Positions 7,876 through 15,845 are shown, counted from the stretch's first letter. The stretch is DNA of 64,000 bases from an uncultured Acidimicrobiales bacterium (GCA_958295925.1 CATQHL010000001.1:1437753-1501752); one strand, 5' to 3'. Translations and numbers: made by a program. The notes: generated by a model from the sequence alone, not told the origin.

Positions 7876-8538
7876 CTAGTCATCCTTCTCGTTCTCGGCA
7901 GCGGGGTGGGCGTCTGTGTCAACGTCGTCGGCATTGAGAGCAACGCCAGCAACGTCGCCATCGGCGGAGATCTCGCTTGACTCGGATGTCTTGCCGTCGT
8001 CCTCCTCTGCCGGCTTGTTGTAGAAGACGGCCAACATCAGCGACGCCGCCAGCACTCCGCCTGCCGCTGAGATGATCAGACCGTACCAGCCGTCGAGCAG
8101 ATCGTGTATCCCTATCGCGTAGTCAATGGAATACGCGCCAGGGCCTATCATCCCGAACATCACTGCGATCGTCGCCAGAACGGCGGTGTATTCCCATCCG
8201 CCTTTGACAATCAGGAAACCCCGGCCTTTGTGGGCCACCCAGCAGGCAACTATCATCAACCCCACGATTCCAGCAGCCGTGAAACTGGTTATGAGCCCGA
8301 ACGCAAGCAGGTAACCGAGGGTGATTTCCGAAACGGCCGCTACACGCGCGTGGACACGCCCAGGCTGCATACCAACTTCGTCGAACCACTTGGCGGTCGC
8401 ATTTATCCCACCGCTGCCAAAAAACTTGTTGTAGCCGTGAATGATGATTGTTGCACCAACGACAATGCGGAGAATAAGCAATCCTGTGTGGACATGAGGA
8501 TTCATCAGGTCGTATGAATTGGCGAGAAGGTCAGGCAT
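7876..8538 (-). CDS. DoxX-family membrane protein with acidic tail
   Basis: About 220 residues from the ATG at 8538, preceded by a GGAAAGGA ribosome-binding site. The frame continues open to 9273 on this strand, but that extension lies antisense to the thiolase gene and is a shadow. Four hydrophobic helices are visible in the first 170 residues, with the DoxX-like start LLILRIVVGATIIIHGYNKFFG and a conserved WFDEVGMQPGR loop. The C-terminal ~45 residues are hydrophilic and strongly acidic (EEDDGK...NEKDD) and probably cytoplasmic. DoxX proteins are often linked to redox or oxidative-stress functions; the role here is unknown. It is divergent from the thiolase-like gene, 104 bp away, so they may share a promoter region. 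Confidence 0.82.
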   Translation of the reverse strand: MPDLLANSYDLMNPHVHTGLLILRIVVGATIIIHGYNKFFGSGGINATAKWFDEVGMQPGRVHARVAAVSEITLGYLLAFGLITSFTAAGIVGLMIVACWVAHKGRGFLIVKGGWEYTAVLATIAVMFGMIGPGAYSIDYAIGIHDLLDGWYGLIISAAGGVLAASLMLAVFYNKPAEEDDGKTSESSEISADGDVAGVALNADDVDTDAHPAAENEKDD

Positions 8539-8642
8539 CGCTGGAATTCCTTTCCGTAAGCGGTCGGGGGAGCGGAATTTGCTAACCCTAATCGTGTCCC
8601 TTTGGAGTTTGAAGGAATGCGGGCCCGCTCCCCGCACTGTGC

Positions 8643-9779
8643 ATGCCTGCTGATCCTTTGGTTGTGGCTGCTGTTCGCAGCCCATTCGGGCTAAGGCACG
8701 GACAGCTGGCTGCCTGGCATCCGGCAATCCTGATCTCAGAGACATGCGCCGGCCTGTTCGCCTCTTGTGGGGTCGAGCCCACCGAGGTCGAGGAGGTGAT
8801 TGTCGGCTGCGCCACTCAGATCGGGGCCCAGGCATCCAACCTTGCGGCATGCGCGGCTGCGGCTTGCGGATGCAAGCCTGCGACTGCCACAGAGGTTGTG
8901 AGCACTCTCGACACCTCTTCCTTGACGGGTTTGGTAAGAGCCGTTGACTCTGTCGCATCGGGACGACGCAGTCTGGTCCTTGTGGCAGGGGTGGAAGCGA
9001 TGAGCATCGTTCCACTGGGGGCGGAGTTCTCCCAGCGCGGCTTCGGTCGCCCAGAGCCACAGCGGGACAGGCTGTTTCCGCCTTCAGCTGAAAGCTGGGC
9101 GAGGTCTCAGGGGCTTGGGCGGGACGACATCGAGGCCGTCGCCTGCGAGAGTCGCAGCAAGGCGGCGGCTGCCGCTGCCGAAGGATTATTCGCCCCGGAG
9201 ATCGTCCCACTGCAAGCTGAGGGCGAGATTGCTGAAGTAACGGCTGACGAACTAGTAAACCCAAGGCAGGCAAATTCCAGGGGAATTTACAGGGACTGCG
9301 GCCTGATTACCGCCTCTGTAACAGCTCCTATGGCTGACGGGGCTGCGGCGCTGCTGCTCGCCTCGACCGCGGCGACAGAGCGCCTGGGGATCGAGCCTCA
9401 GGCGCGTGTTGCGGGCGGGTCAATCATTGGTGCCGCTGAGCCTCCATTGCTCTCCGCCGCCCCCTGTGCTGCCGAATGCGCCCTTAAGTCGGGGGGGATC
9501 GGGGTGGGTGACCTTGACAGGGTGGAACTCGCCGAACCTATGGCCACAAGCCTCTTTAATTGGCAGATCAGCGGCCTAGGCGCATCAGCGAACAGGGGCA
9601 TCCTCAACCCCGACGGGGGATCGCTGGCGTTCGGCCACCCTCAGGGAGCTACCGGGCTGGGGCTGGTGGTAAGGGCACTGCGGGCCTTGAGACACGAGCC
9701 AGGCAGCAAGTTCGCCCTGGCCGCCTGCGACGCTTCCGACGGCCACGCCGTCGCCGTACTCTTGGAGTCGTGCTTGTGA
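8643..9779 (+). CDS. Thiolase-fold protein lacking the nucleophilic cysteine
   Basis: A 378-residue thiolase-superfamily protein covering both halves of the fold. It starts VVAAVRSPFG, has VEEVIVGCATQIGAQASN, and ends with GGSLAFGHPQGATG (the conserved His loop) and ALAACDASDGHAVAVLLE (the C-terminal Cys/Gly loop). In active thiolases the N-terminal nucleophile lies in a CxSG motif about residue 89. Here the aligned segment reads VVSTLDTSSLTG, with Asp90 where the Cys is expected and no nearby Cys to replace it. Thiolytic cleavage by the usual mechanism should therefore be impossible. The protein may do a different Claisen-type reaction, act as a non-catalytic partner, or be decaying, although the frame is intact. 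The zinc-ribbon gene follows 24 bp downstream. Confidence 0.8.
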   Translation: MPADPLVVAAVRSPFGLRHGQLAAWHPAILISETCAGLFASCGVEPTEVEEVIVGCATQIGAQASNLAACAAAACGCKPATATEVVSTLDTSSLTGLVRAVDSVASGRRSLVLVAGVEAMSIVPLGAEFSQRGFGRPEPQRDRLFPPSAESWARSQGLGRDDIEAVACESRSKAAAAAAEGLFAPEIVPLQAEGEIAEVTADELVNPRQANSRGIYRDCGLITASVTAPMADGAAALLLASTAATERLGIEPQARVAGGSIIGAAEPPLLSAAPCAAECALKSGGIGVGDLDRVELAEPMATSLFNWQISGLGASANRGILNPDGGSLAFGHPQGATGLGLVVRALRALRHEPGSKFALAACDASDGHAVAVLLESCL

Positions 9780-9803
9780 GCGCTTCAGCCGCTAGGCGGT
9801 GGC

Positions 9804-10121
9804 ATGGCTGCTGAGTGGGCAGGTATCGATGTGGCGTCTGCTGCGGTCTTGACGTTTGCTGCGATCGGGACGATCCTCAAGGTTGTCATCGCCGTTGCTG
9901 CCGGAGCAGTGATTCTCTGGCTGGGTTTCGTTTTGCTGCGACTCTTCTCACAGCAGCCGCCCCCACCCCCGCCCCCAGGGAAGATGCGAAAAGTGCGCTT
10001 GAACTATCGATGCTTGATTTGCGGCTCAGAAGTGCGAATGACGAGCGCCCCGACGGAGCTTCCGGACCCGCCTCGACACTGTGGCGACGACATGTTCTTG
10101 GTCGCGCCCGTTGACGAATGA
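9804..10121 (+). CDS. Small membrane-anchored zinc-ribbon protein
   Basis: A 105-residue protein with one or two hydrophobic segments at residues 12-50, a poly-proline hinge of eight prolines, and a C-terminal zinc-ribbon-like module. The module has CLICG and, 20 residues on, RHCGDDM, giving three Cys plus a His as possible zinc ligands. The mixed sequence between them (SEVRMTSAPTELPDPP) is characteristic of a small actinobacterial family I recognise only as hypothetical. It follows the thiolase-like gene closely on the same strand. It is probably anchored in the membrane with the ribbon in the cytoplasm. Function unknown. Confidence 0.7.
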   Translation: MAAEWAGIDVASAAVLTFAAIGTILKVVIAVAAGAVILWLGFVLLRLFSQQPPPPPPPGKMRKVRLNYRCLICGSEVRMTSAPTELPDPPRHCGDDMFLVAPVDE

Positions 10122-10428
10122 ACACTTTGCCACAGCTGTGGAAAAATCTATGGACAAATTACACTGTTTGTAATTTGTGGTGTACGGGAAGGCTAGTTTT
10201 CCACTGCATATGTATAAGTTTATGGATAACTACACGAGTGTAATTTCTTATGTGCAGTTTTCTTTCGGGGATGTCGTTTCAGGCCGATGAAGTCGCGGAA
10301 CCCACAGACTGCGTCTAGGCAGCGATCGCCTAGCGGCGAGGGGGCAAACCGTCTAGCTGGGCGGCTGCTTCCGGCTGTTCCATGCGACATGCTCGGTTGT
10401 CGGCGTGCGACTGCGATGTCGCCGACCC
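10122..10428. other. AT-rich intergenic region with DnaA-box-like sites and inverted repeats
   Basis: This gap is strikingly AT-rich at 10137-10250. It holds sites close to the DnaA box TTATCCACA or its complement: TGTGGAAAA (10137-10145), TATGGACAA (10149-10157), TTTTCCACT (10197-10205) and TATGGATAA (10221-10229), one or two mismatches each. A perfect 9-bp inverted repeat CAAATTACA-N5-TGTAATTTG lies at 10155-10177, and TGTAATTT recurs at 10239-10246. CCACAGCTGTGG is a 12-bp palindrome at 10130-10141. The crgA-pknB block often lies near oriC in actinobacteria, so an origin is possible. A regulatory region is the alternative. The right part (10260-10428) is GC-rich and shows nothing. Confidence 0.4.
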
Positions 10429-10695
10429 TCAGTGCAGTTTTGTCGCCGTCACCACGCCTGCCAGGATGAGACCCAGCCCTCCAAGAAGCCACCAATTGCT
10501 TGCGCCGCCTGGAAACACCCCTAGATAATTGATGATGATCACGGTCGCTCCGCCCACCAGAAACGAAAACAGCAGAATTGAAACCCACTTCGGGCTTTTC
10601 TTTGACTTGGGCGACTGGAAATTCTCGGAAACGGGGCGAGCACCCTTGGGTGTTACCCGTCCACCTTGGACTTTTCGTTTGGGGGGAGTTGCCAT
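10429..10695 (-). CDS. crgA: Cell division protein CrgA
   Basis: An 88-residue protein with the CrgA layout: a basic N-terminal tail (MATPPKRKVQGGRVTPKGAR), the conserved KSKKSPKWVSILLF junction, a first transmembrane helix (about 38-58) with IINYLGVFPGG after it, and a second helix WWLLGGLGLILAGVVTATK. CrgA is an actinobacterial divisome membrane protein that interacts with FtsZ, FtsQ and penicillin-binding proteins and influences septum formation. Its position next to pabA/trpG and pknB matches the conserved actinobacterial locus and supports the call. ATG start at 10695, divergent from the amidotransferase gene. Confidence 0.93.
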   Translation of the reverse strand: MATPPKRKVQGGRVTPKGARPVSENFQSPKSKKSPKWVSILLFSFLVGGATVIIINYLGVFPGGASNWWLLGGLGLILAGVVTATKLH

Positions 10696-10767
10696 AGGCT
10701 GCCAGGATACGCGGAATTCCCGCTGTCGTCCCTCAAATCGCCATGGCTCGCCAAGTAGCCTGGGCAG

Positions 10768-11361
10768 ATGCCCAAAAAGGTGCTGGTTCTAGACAACTAC
10801 GACTCCTTCGTGTACATCCTTGTTCAGTACTTGGGCGAGTTGGGCGCCGAGAGCATCGTCAGGCGCAATGACGAGATCGGAGTGGCGTCCGCCGAGGCTC
10901 TGAGGCCAGATCTGCTCCTTGTGAGTCCAGGGCCAGGCCGCCCCGCAGACTCAGGGGTCTGCTGCGAGATGATCCGCCGATTTGCGGGCAGCATTCCTAT
11001 TTTGGGCGTCTGCCTGGGGCATCAGTGCATCGCTGCGGCCTATGGAGGGAGAATTGTGCGGGCGCCCTCGGTCATGCACGGCAAAGTCTCACAGATCAGC
11101 CACGACGGAAGGGGTGTCCTGAAAGGATTGCCGGAACCGCTCGTAGCCACTCGTTACCACTCCCTGGTCGTTGACCCTGCTTCGTTTCCAACCGAACTGG
11201 AGGTCTCGGCCAGTACCTCCCAAGGCGTGATCATGGGATTGCGGCACAAATCGCTTCCGATTGAAGGGCTTCAGTTCCATCCCGAGTCGCAGAAGACCGA
11301 GTCGGGCCACGAGATTTTGCGGAACTTCCTGCAATTGGCCAGGACTTGTGTAGCCGCCTAG
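10768..11361 (+). CDS. pabA: Class I glutamine amidotransferase (PabA/TrpG)
   Basis: A 197-residue glutaminase subunit. It starts KKVLVLDNYDSFVYILVQYL, typical of anthranilate/para-aminobenzoate synthase component II. The oxyanion and nucleophile motifs are LLVSPGPGRP and ILGVCLGHQCIA (catalytic Cys), and the His-Glu pair is in LQFHPESQKT near the C-terminus. It hydrolyses glutamine and delivers ammonia to a chorismate-using partner (TrpE or PabB), which is not in this window. A gene of this type sits between crgA and pknB in many actinobacteria, as here. Which of the two pathways it serves cannot be decided. Its 3' end overlaps the pknB stop by 4 bp, convergently. Confidence 0.9.
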   Translation: MPKKVLVLDNYDSFVYILVQYLGELGAESIVRRNDEIGVASAEALRPDLLLVSPGPGRPADSGVCCEMIRRFAGSIPILGVCLGHQCIAAAYGGRIVRAPSVMHGKVSQISHDGRGVLKGLPEPLVATRYHSLVVDPASFPTELEVSASTSQGVIMGLRHKSLPIEGLQFHPESQKTESGHEILRNFLQLARTCVAA

Positions 11362-13496
11362 TTTGCCACCGTGGAAGACGTTGTTGAACTATCGCCAGAA
11401 TTAACTGAGGGATTCTCTTCAATATCGGACGGTGTTGCGTCGGGTAGGAATTCTCCGTCTGGCTCAGTTGGCGCAACAGGGGTATCCTCAGTCAGGGCGC
11501 CAACGTAGATCACTATCTGCCACTCCGGCTGCAGAACGCTTCCAGGCGCAGGAATCTGTTCAAGAACCACTCCGACAAGGTTTGTTTCTGAAACCAGTCT
11601 TTCTTCCACCGTGTAGCACCCGGCGCAATACAGTTGATCCAACCTGAAGGTTGCTGCTCTTAATTCCAGATTCCTGACATCCGGCATTACCACCTCCTCA
11701 GGACCCTCGGAGATGTAGAGGAAGACCTGTCCTCCCGGCTCATGCGGAGTTCCCTTCTGGGGATCTGTTCGAATGGCCATGCCCTCTGCAACGAACTCGG
11801 AGAACTCCCGCCGACGCTCCACTATGAACCCGGCTGCGACTAGATCGGCGACAGCCCCGAACTCGTCGCGTCCTTCCACTCCTGGAATAAAAACGTCTCT
11901 CGGGCCTGTCGAGACGTCAAGGTAGACGTCAGATCCCAGCTCCAGCCTTTCCCCTGACGGCGGCTCCTGGTCGACTACCTCCCCCTGAGGGCTGTCGCTC
12001 GCCACCGAAATGGTTTCCCCCGACAGTCCCAGCCCTCTCAATGTGTTGAGCGCCGTGGAGGCCGGAACCCCAACCACGTTGGGAACAAGGATGGTGCCGG
12101 CCCCGGAACTGATCGTAAGGGTGACGACGGAACCGGCATCGGCTCGACTGCCGCCCTTCGGATCTTGCGAGCTCACCAGCCCCTTGTCGACGGCCGTGCT
12201 TGGAAGGGATTCCGTGACGACCCTGAAGCCGGCGTTTTCAATCAGGCGAACTGCCTCCTCCTCCGACAGTTGGAACACCGAAGGGATGTCGGCGAGGGAG
12301 ACTGCGACATCGTTGCTGGAGTCGTCGCCACTCAGCACGTTGATGAGAACCACGATGAGAACGACCAACGCAATGAGCAAAGTCGCAAAACCAACATAGA
12401 ACATACCCGAGCGACGCTGGCGCTCCATAATGACTGTCGTGTCACCCCTGCGACTGCGGGGCTTTTTCCCCTTCTGGCTGTACCCAGGGGGTTGACGCGC
12501 TGCTCGAAGGTATTCCGTGGGCGCATGACGCCTCTGCTGCCGCTGCACAGTTCCGGGGGAAGATTCCCGCCTCCGGCTGCCGGAGGGTCGCTGGTTTCGA
12601 CTTCGGGAATCCCCGCTGCGTTCATAAGAGGAAAAAGGCGGCCTTGCCGATGGCTCGTTTCGCGCCTTTTCACGAATGTATCGCAGATGCTCAAAGAGCT
12701 CTTCCGCCCGTTCGTAGCGGTCGTCGGGGGCTTTGGCCAGCAACCTCATCGTGGCCGATTCCAACTCGTCCGGAACGTATACGCCCAGATCGCTCAACGG
12801 TGGGGGCACGCTGCGGACATGCTGGTACGCCAGGCTTGCTGAGGAGTCGCCTTTGAACGGCGGGCGTCCTGTCATGGCCTCGTACAGCACGACTCCAAGC
12901 GAATAGAGGTCGCTTCTGGTGTCCACAGACTCGCCTCGCGCTTGTTCCGGCGATAGATAGGCGGCCGTTCCGAGGATCGTTCCCGCCTGGGTGAGACTGC
13001 TCTGGGATCCGCCCACCACGGTGGAGATTCCGAAGTCCACAACCTTCACGTGCCCTTGGGAACTGATGAGCACGTTGCCGGGCTTGATGTCGCGGTGCAC
13101 TATTCCGCTGCGGTGAGCGAAGGACAGTGCCGAGGCCACCCCTATTCCCACCCCCAAGGCCGAATTTGCGTCCAGCCTGCCTCTTTGCGCTAGGAGTTCG
13201 GAGAGGCTTTGACCCTCAACGTACTCCATCACAATGAAATAGTTGTCCCCCTGCCGCCCCCAGTCGTAGATGGCGACGATGTTGTGGTGGCTGAGCTTGG
13301 CCGCGGCCTGGGCTTCGCGCCTGAACCTTTCCGCGAACGACTCGTCGGCGGCGAACTGGGGATGCAGCATCTTGATTGCCACGTGACGGTTGAGTTGAAG
13401 GTCGCGGGCAAGGAAGACGCTGGCCATGCCGCCTCGGGCGAGCCGTCTTACGAACTCGTATCGTCCGCCGAGGACTGGGGGGGAGTTGGAAGACAT
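11358..13496 (-). CDS. pknB: PASTA-domain Ser/Thr protein kinase (PknB type)
   Basis: A 712-residue transmembrane kinase. The N-terminal kinase domain (about 12-270) has the Gly-rich loop RLARGGMASVFLA, the ATP-anchoring Lys42 in HVAIKML, the catalytic HRDIKPGNVLI with Asp136, and DFG at Asp154. A basic, Arg/Ser-rich juxtamembrane stretch leads to one membrane helix (about 366-388). Outside the cell there are four PASTA repeats, each with a PxVxG or equivalent opening and an ISxG/VSTG ending, then a Ser/Thr/Glu-rich tail. PASTA kinases sense muropeptides or lipid II and control cell-wall growth and division. The phosphatase gene lies 83 bp upstream on the same strand. The rodA and pbpA genes that usually sit between them are absent here. 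The last PASTA repeat has a CAGC pair. Confidence 0.95.
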   Translation of the reverse strand: MSSNSPPVLGGRYEFVRRLARGGMASVFLARDLQLNRHVAIKMLHPQFAADESFAERFRREAQAAAKLSHHNIVAIYDWGRQGDNYFIVMEYVEGQSLSELLAQRGRLDANSALGVGIGVASALSFAHRSGIVHRDIKPGNVLISSQGHVKVVDFGISTVVGGSQSSLTQAGTILGTAAYLSPEQARGESVDTRSDLYSLGVVLYEAMTGRPPFKGDSSASLAYQHVRSVPPPLSDLGVYVPDELESATMRLLAKAPDDRYERAEELFEHLRYIREKARNEPSARPPFSSYERSGDSRSRNQRPSGSRRRESSPGTVQRQQRRHAPTEYLRAARQPPGYSQKGKKPRSRRGDTTVIMERQRRSGMFYVGFATLLIALVVLIVVLINVLSGDDSSNDVAVSLADIPSVFQLSEEEAVRLIENAGFRVVTESLPSTAVDKGLVSSQDPKGGSRADAGSVVTLTISSGAGTILVPNVVGVPASTALNTLRGLGLSGETISVASDSPQGEVVDQEPPSGERLELGSDVYLDVSTGPRDVFIPGVEGRDEFGAVADLVAAGFIVERRREFSEFVAEGMAIRTDPQKGTPHEPGGQVFLYISEGPEEVVMPDVRNLELRAATFRLDQLYCAGCYTVEERLVSETNLVGVVLEQIPAPGSVLQPEWQIVIYVGALTEDTPVAPTEPDGEFLPDATPSDIEENPSVNSGDSSTTSSTVAN

Positions 13497-13579
13497 TGCC
13501 TAGTTCAGCCTAGAAGTTCGCTGAGACGTGAAAGATGCTGACGCCTAGTCCTGGTGCGGCTTTCGGAAGTGACCACTTC

Positions 13580-14371
13580 TCAGCCTTCCCGTTTCGACAA
13601 GTCTGCCACAACAGTCGTGATGTTGTCCTTTCCGCCATGCTCGTTGGCTCTTCGAACCAATTCCTCTGACGCCTCGGCAGGATCGGAATAATCAATCAGC
13701 ACCTTGGCTATCTCAGCGTCGTCCAGTTCATTTGTGAGTCCGTCGCTTGAAAGCAGATAGCGGTGGCCCGCCACTGCCTCGTACTCCCAGGTGTCAACCT
13801 CCGGGGATTCCGGAAACACCCCTATAGCCCGTGAAAGGCTCAGGGGGTTAATCATGTCCATGGCCATTTCAAAGTCGAAGCCCCGTTTCATGACCGACTC
13901 GTTGAGGACTGTGTGATCCCACGTCAGCTGCTCCAGAACTCCGTCAAGAAGACGGTAGATGCGCGAATCCCCTACGTTCGCGAGCACCACAACGTTGTCA
14001 GGGTCTAAAGCCAGGGCGCAGAGGGTGGTGCCCATGTCGGCGAGGGAGACATCCTTTGCTGCCTGTTCCAGGACTGCGTAGTGCGCCGCATGGAACGCAC
14101 GTCGCAATATTTCGGAAGTACGCCTCCGCCTGTTCCTTGAGTTGCGACCAGGGAGATTGTTCCGCAGTCCGGCACCCCAGCCGCTTTTCGCGTGCCTGCT
14201 TAGAACGTCCACTGCAACCGCCGAGGCGACCTCGCCGCCTTGATGGCCTCCGAGCCCGTCCGCCACGGCCAGCAGGTTGTATCTAACCAGGAATGCGTCC
14301 TCGTTTTTCTTCCGCAACTGTCCCACGTGCGTTCTCGCCTCGGCGTTGAGGACAAGAGTCGGTCGCCTCAT
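13580..14371 (-). CDS. pstP: PP2C-family Ser/Thr phosphatase (PstP type)
   Basis: A 263-residue PPM/PP2C phosphatase domain. Metal-binding motifs are visible in order: RKKNEDAFLV (first Asp region), LLAVADGLGGHQGGEVAS, MGTTLCALALDPDN, LANVGDSRIYRL, LLSSDGLTNELDDAEI and GGKDNITTVVADL. Unlike mycobacterial PstP it has no C-terminal membrane helix, so it is a cytosolic version. It should reverse phosphorylation by the adjacent PknB-type kinase, 83 bp downstream on the same strand. ATG start at 14371, just upstream of the tRNA-Leu gene on the other strand. Confidence 0.92.
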   Translation of the reverse strand: MRRPTLVLNAEARTHVGQLRKKNEDAFLVRYNLLAVADGLGGHQGGEVASAVAVDVLSRHAKSGWGAGLRNNLPGRNSRNRRRRTSEILRRAFHAAHYAVLEQAAKDVSLADMGTTLCALALDPDNVVVLANVGDSRIYRLLDGVLEQLTWDHTVLNESVMKRGFDFEMAMDMINPLSLSRAIGVFPESPEVDTWEYEAVAGHRYLLSSDGLTNELDDAEIAKVLIDYSDPAEASEELVRRANEHGGKDNITTVVADLSKREG

Positions 14372-14446
14372 GCCTTTGCCCGGCAGCGAGCGACTTCAGC
14401 GCCCCTGTCTATACACGGAATGTGCACCGTTAGCCTTGCAACACAG

Positions 14447-14531
14447 GCGCGAGTGGCGGAATAGGCAGACGCGCAGGATTCAGGTTCCTGTGTCCACTGA
14501 GGACGTGAGGGTTCAAGTCCCTCCTCGCGCA
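14447..14531 (+). tRNA. tRNA-Leu (anticodon CAG)
   Basis: An 85-nt class II tRNA. The acceptor stem GCGCGAG (14447-14453) pairs perfectly with CTCGCGC (14524-14530), with discriminator A at 14531 and no encoded CCA. The anticodon arm is CAGGA-TTCAGGT-TCCTG, giving anticodon CAG for codon CUG. A long variable arm follows, then the T arm GAGGG-TTCAAGT-CCCTC. The last 19 bases overlap, antisense, the stop end of the truncated globin gene. Confidence 0.95.
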
Positions 14532-15040
14532 CTGAGGGGGCCATCACGAGATTCGGGGCTCTTCGGAACTCCCCTGGTTTCAGACATCGGCGCCGTCGCA
14601 GCGCCCGCCACGGGAACAATTTGAAGCTTGCCCTTGTTGATCAAGTGCGTCGCCGCCCTCTCGAAGTAGCCAATCAGCTCATCAGAGTCGTCGGGGTCGG
14701 CTCCGGAGCACCGAACCGCAGAGGTCATGTGGGCTACCCAGGCATCGCGCTCGGCCTTACCGATAGGGAAGGGGAGGTGGCGTGCGCGCAGCATAGGGTG
14801 GCCCCTTCTGCTGCTGTAGATTTTTGGCCCGCCCCAGAACTCCACTAGGAACGCCGAGAGGTTCGACTTGGCGTCGGTGAGATCGTCGGGGTAAAGGGGG
14901 CGCAGCAACTCGTCATCGGCTACCGCATCGTAGAACCGATGCACTAGCAAATCGAAGAACTCCTCGCCGCCTGCCCTCTCAAACAGCGAAGTTTTCTTGC
15001 CCTGCCCCGCGTCTGCCTCCATGTGGTAATTCTCACGCAT
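14513..15040 (-). CDS. Group II truncated haemoglobin (TrHbO-like)
   Basis: A 175-residue protein with a 2-on-2 globin core at about 17-140. The start SLFERAGGEEFFDLLVHRFYDAV carries the B-helix Tyr. LRPLYP and LVEFWGGPKIYS follow, and the proximal His lies in RARHLPFPIGKAERDAW, whose Trp (G8) marks group II. Such globins bind oxygen or NO and may act in oxidative-stress defence. The core is followed by a Pro/Ser-rich tail of about 30 residues. The stop codon (14513-14515) lies in the T-loop of the tRNA-Leu gene on the opposite strand. ATG at 15040 is preferred for its GAAGGGG ribosome-binding site; ATG at 15022 is possible. Confidence 0.9.
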   Translation of the reverse strand: MRENYHMEADAGQGKKTSLFERAGGEEFFDLLVHRFYDAVADDELLRPLYPDDLTDAKSNLSAFLVEFWGGPKIYSSRRGHPMLRARHLPFPIGKAERDAWVAHMTSAVRCSGADPDDSDELIGYFERAATHLINKGKLQIVPVAGAATAPMSETRGVPKSPESRDGPLSARGGT

Positions 15041-15185
15041 CAGGCCCCTTCTTGCGCGGAATGTTTCAATGTCGTCTCTGCTTGCGACAGCAGTATTGCG
15101 AATCGTGCAGGTGAGGCCTGCTCTAGCGGCTGCTTGAGGCTTGCCGTCTTCTCGTGCCTTGAAGAAGTTGGCTAACCTTGGCGCT

Positions 15186-15800
15186 ATGACACTTTCACAA
15201 CTTGTAGAGCCGTCCCGAACTGCCGTAGTTCTCCAGGAATGTCAGAACGGCATCATCGGCGCCAACTCAGGTCTTCCGGCCATGGCTGCGGCGGCCAGGG
15301 AATCGGGCTGCATAGCAGCCCTGACACGCCTTGTGGCCGCCGCCCGCGCAGCGGGGGTGCGCGTCATCCACAGCGTCTTTCATCAGCGCGAAGACGGCTG
15401 GGGCGACAACACCGATCTGCTGCTCTTTAAAGTGATCGAAAAGTCACCCGTTAAGATGTACGCGGGCAGTGATGCGGTTAAGCCCATCGACGAGATTGGT
15501 CAAGACCCTGCCGACTTCGTGATTGTGCGCCATCATGGCATGTCACCCTTCCCCGCAAGCGAACTCAACGCAGTGCTGCGCAACGAGGGAGTGAACACCA
15601 TCATCCCTGCTGGCGTCTCTGTGAACTGGGCCATCACCAACCTGACTTTCGACGCGGTTAACCGAGGCTTCGACGTGGTTGTCCCTCGAGATGCTGTCAC
15701 GGGCATCCCTGCGGAGTACGTGGAGTTGGCCATTGATCACTCCCTGGCGTTTGTCTCCACTATCGCCACCACCGACGAGATCGTTGCCGCCTGGAAATAG
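15186..15800 (+). CDS. Isochorismatase-fold protein without the usual catalytic triad
   Basis: About 204 residues from the ATG at 15186 (the frame opens at 15141 but the first 15 residues look non-coding). The fold is recognisable from TAVVLQECQNGIIG, RVIHSVFHQREDGWGDN, VIVRHHGMSPFPASEL, IIPAGVSVNWAITNLTFDAVNRGFDVVVPRDAVTG and the final helix. In cysteine hydrolases of this family the triad is Asp-Lys-Cys. Here the first motif has Glu in place of Asp, the Lys region reads VRHHG, and the Cys position reads NWAI with no Cys. Isochorismatases such as PhzD also lack the Cys but keep Asp and Lys, so this protein is more divergent. Substrate unknown; possibly a non-hydrolytic or pseudo-enzyme form. 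Confidence 0.8.
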   Translation: MTLSQLVEPSRTAVVLQECQNGIIGANSGLPAMAAAARESGCIAALTRLVAAARAAGVRVIHSVFHQREDGWGDNTDLLLFKVIEKSPVKMYAGSDAVKPIDEIGQDPADFVIVRHHGMSPFPASELNAVLRNEGVNTIIPAGVSVNWAITNLTFDAVNRGFDVVVPRDAVTGIPAEYVELAIDHSLAFVSTIATTDEIVAAWK

Positions 15801-15845
15801 CGGGGAAACTGCTGCAAGGAGCAGTCAGGAAACCAGGACGCCGTC

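Noticed and set aside
7876..9273. 465-residue minus-strand reading frame
   Set aside because: Only the last ~220 residues are DoxX-like; the upstream part is antisense to the thiolase-like gene and has no family features or start context.
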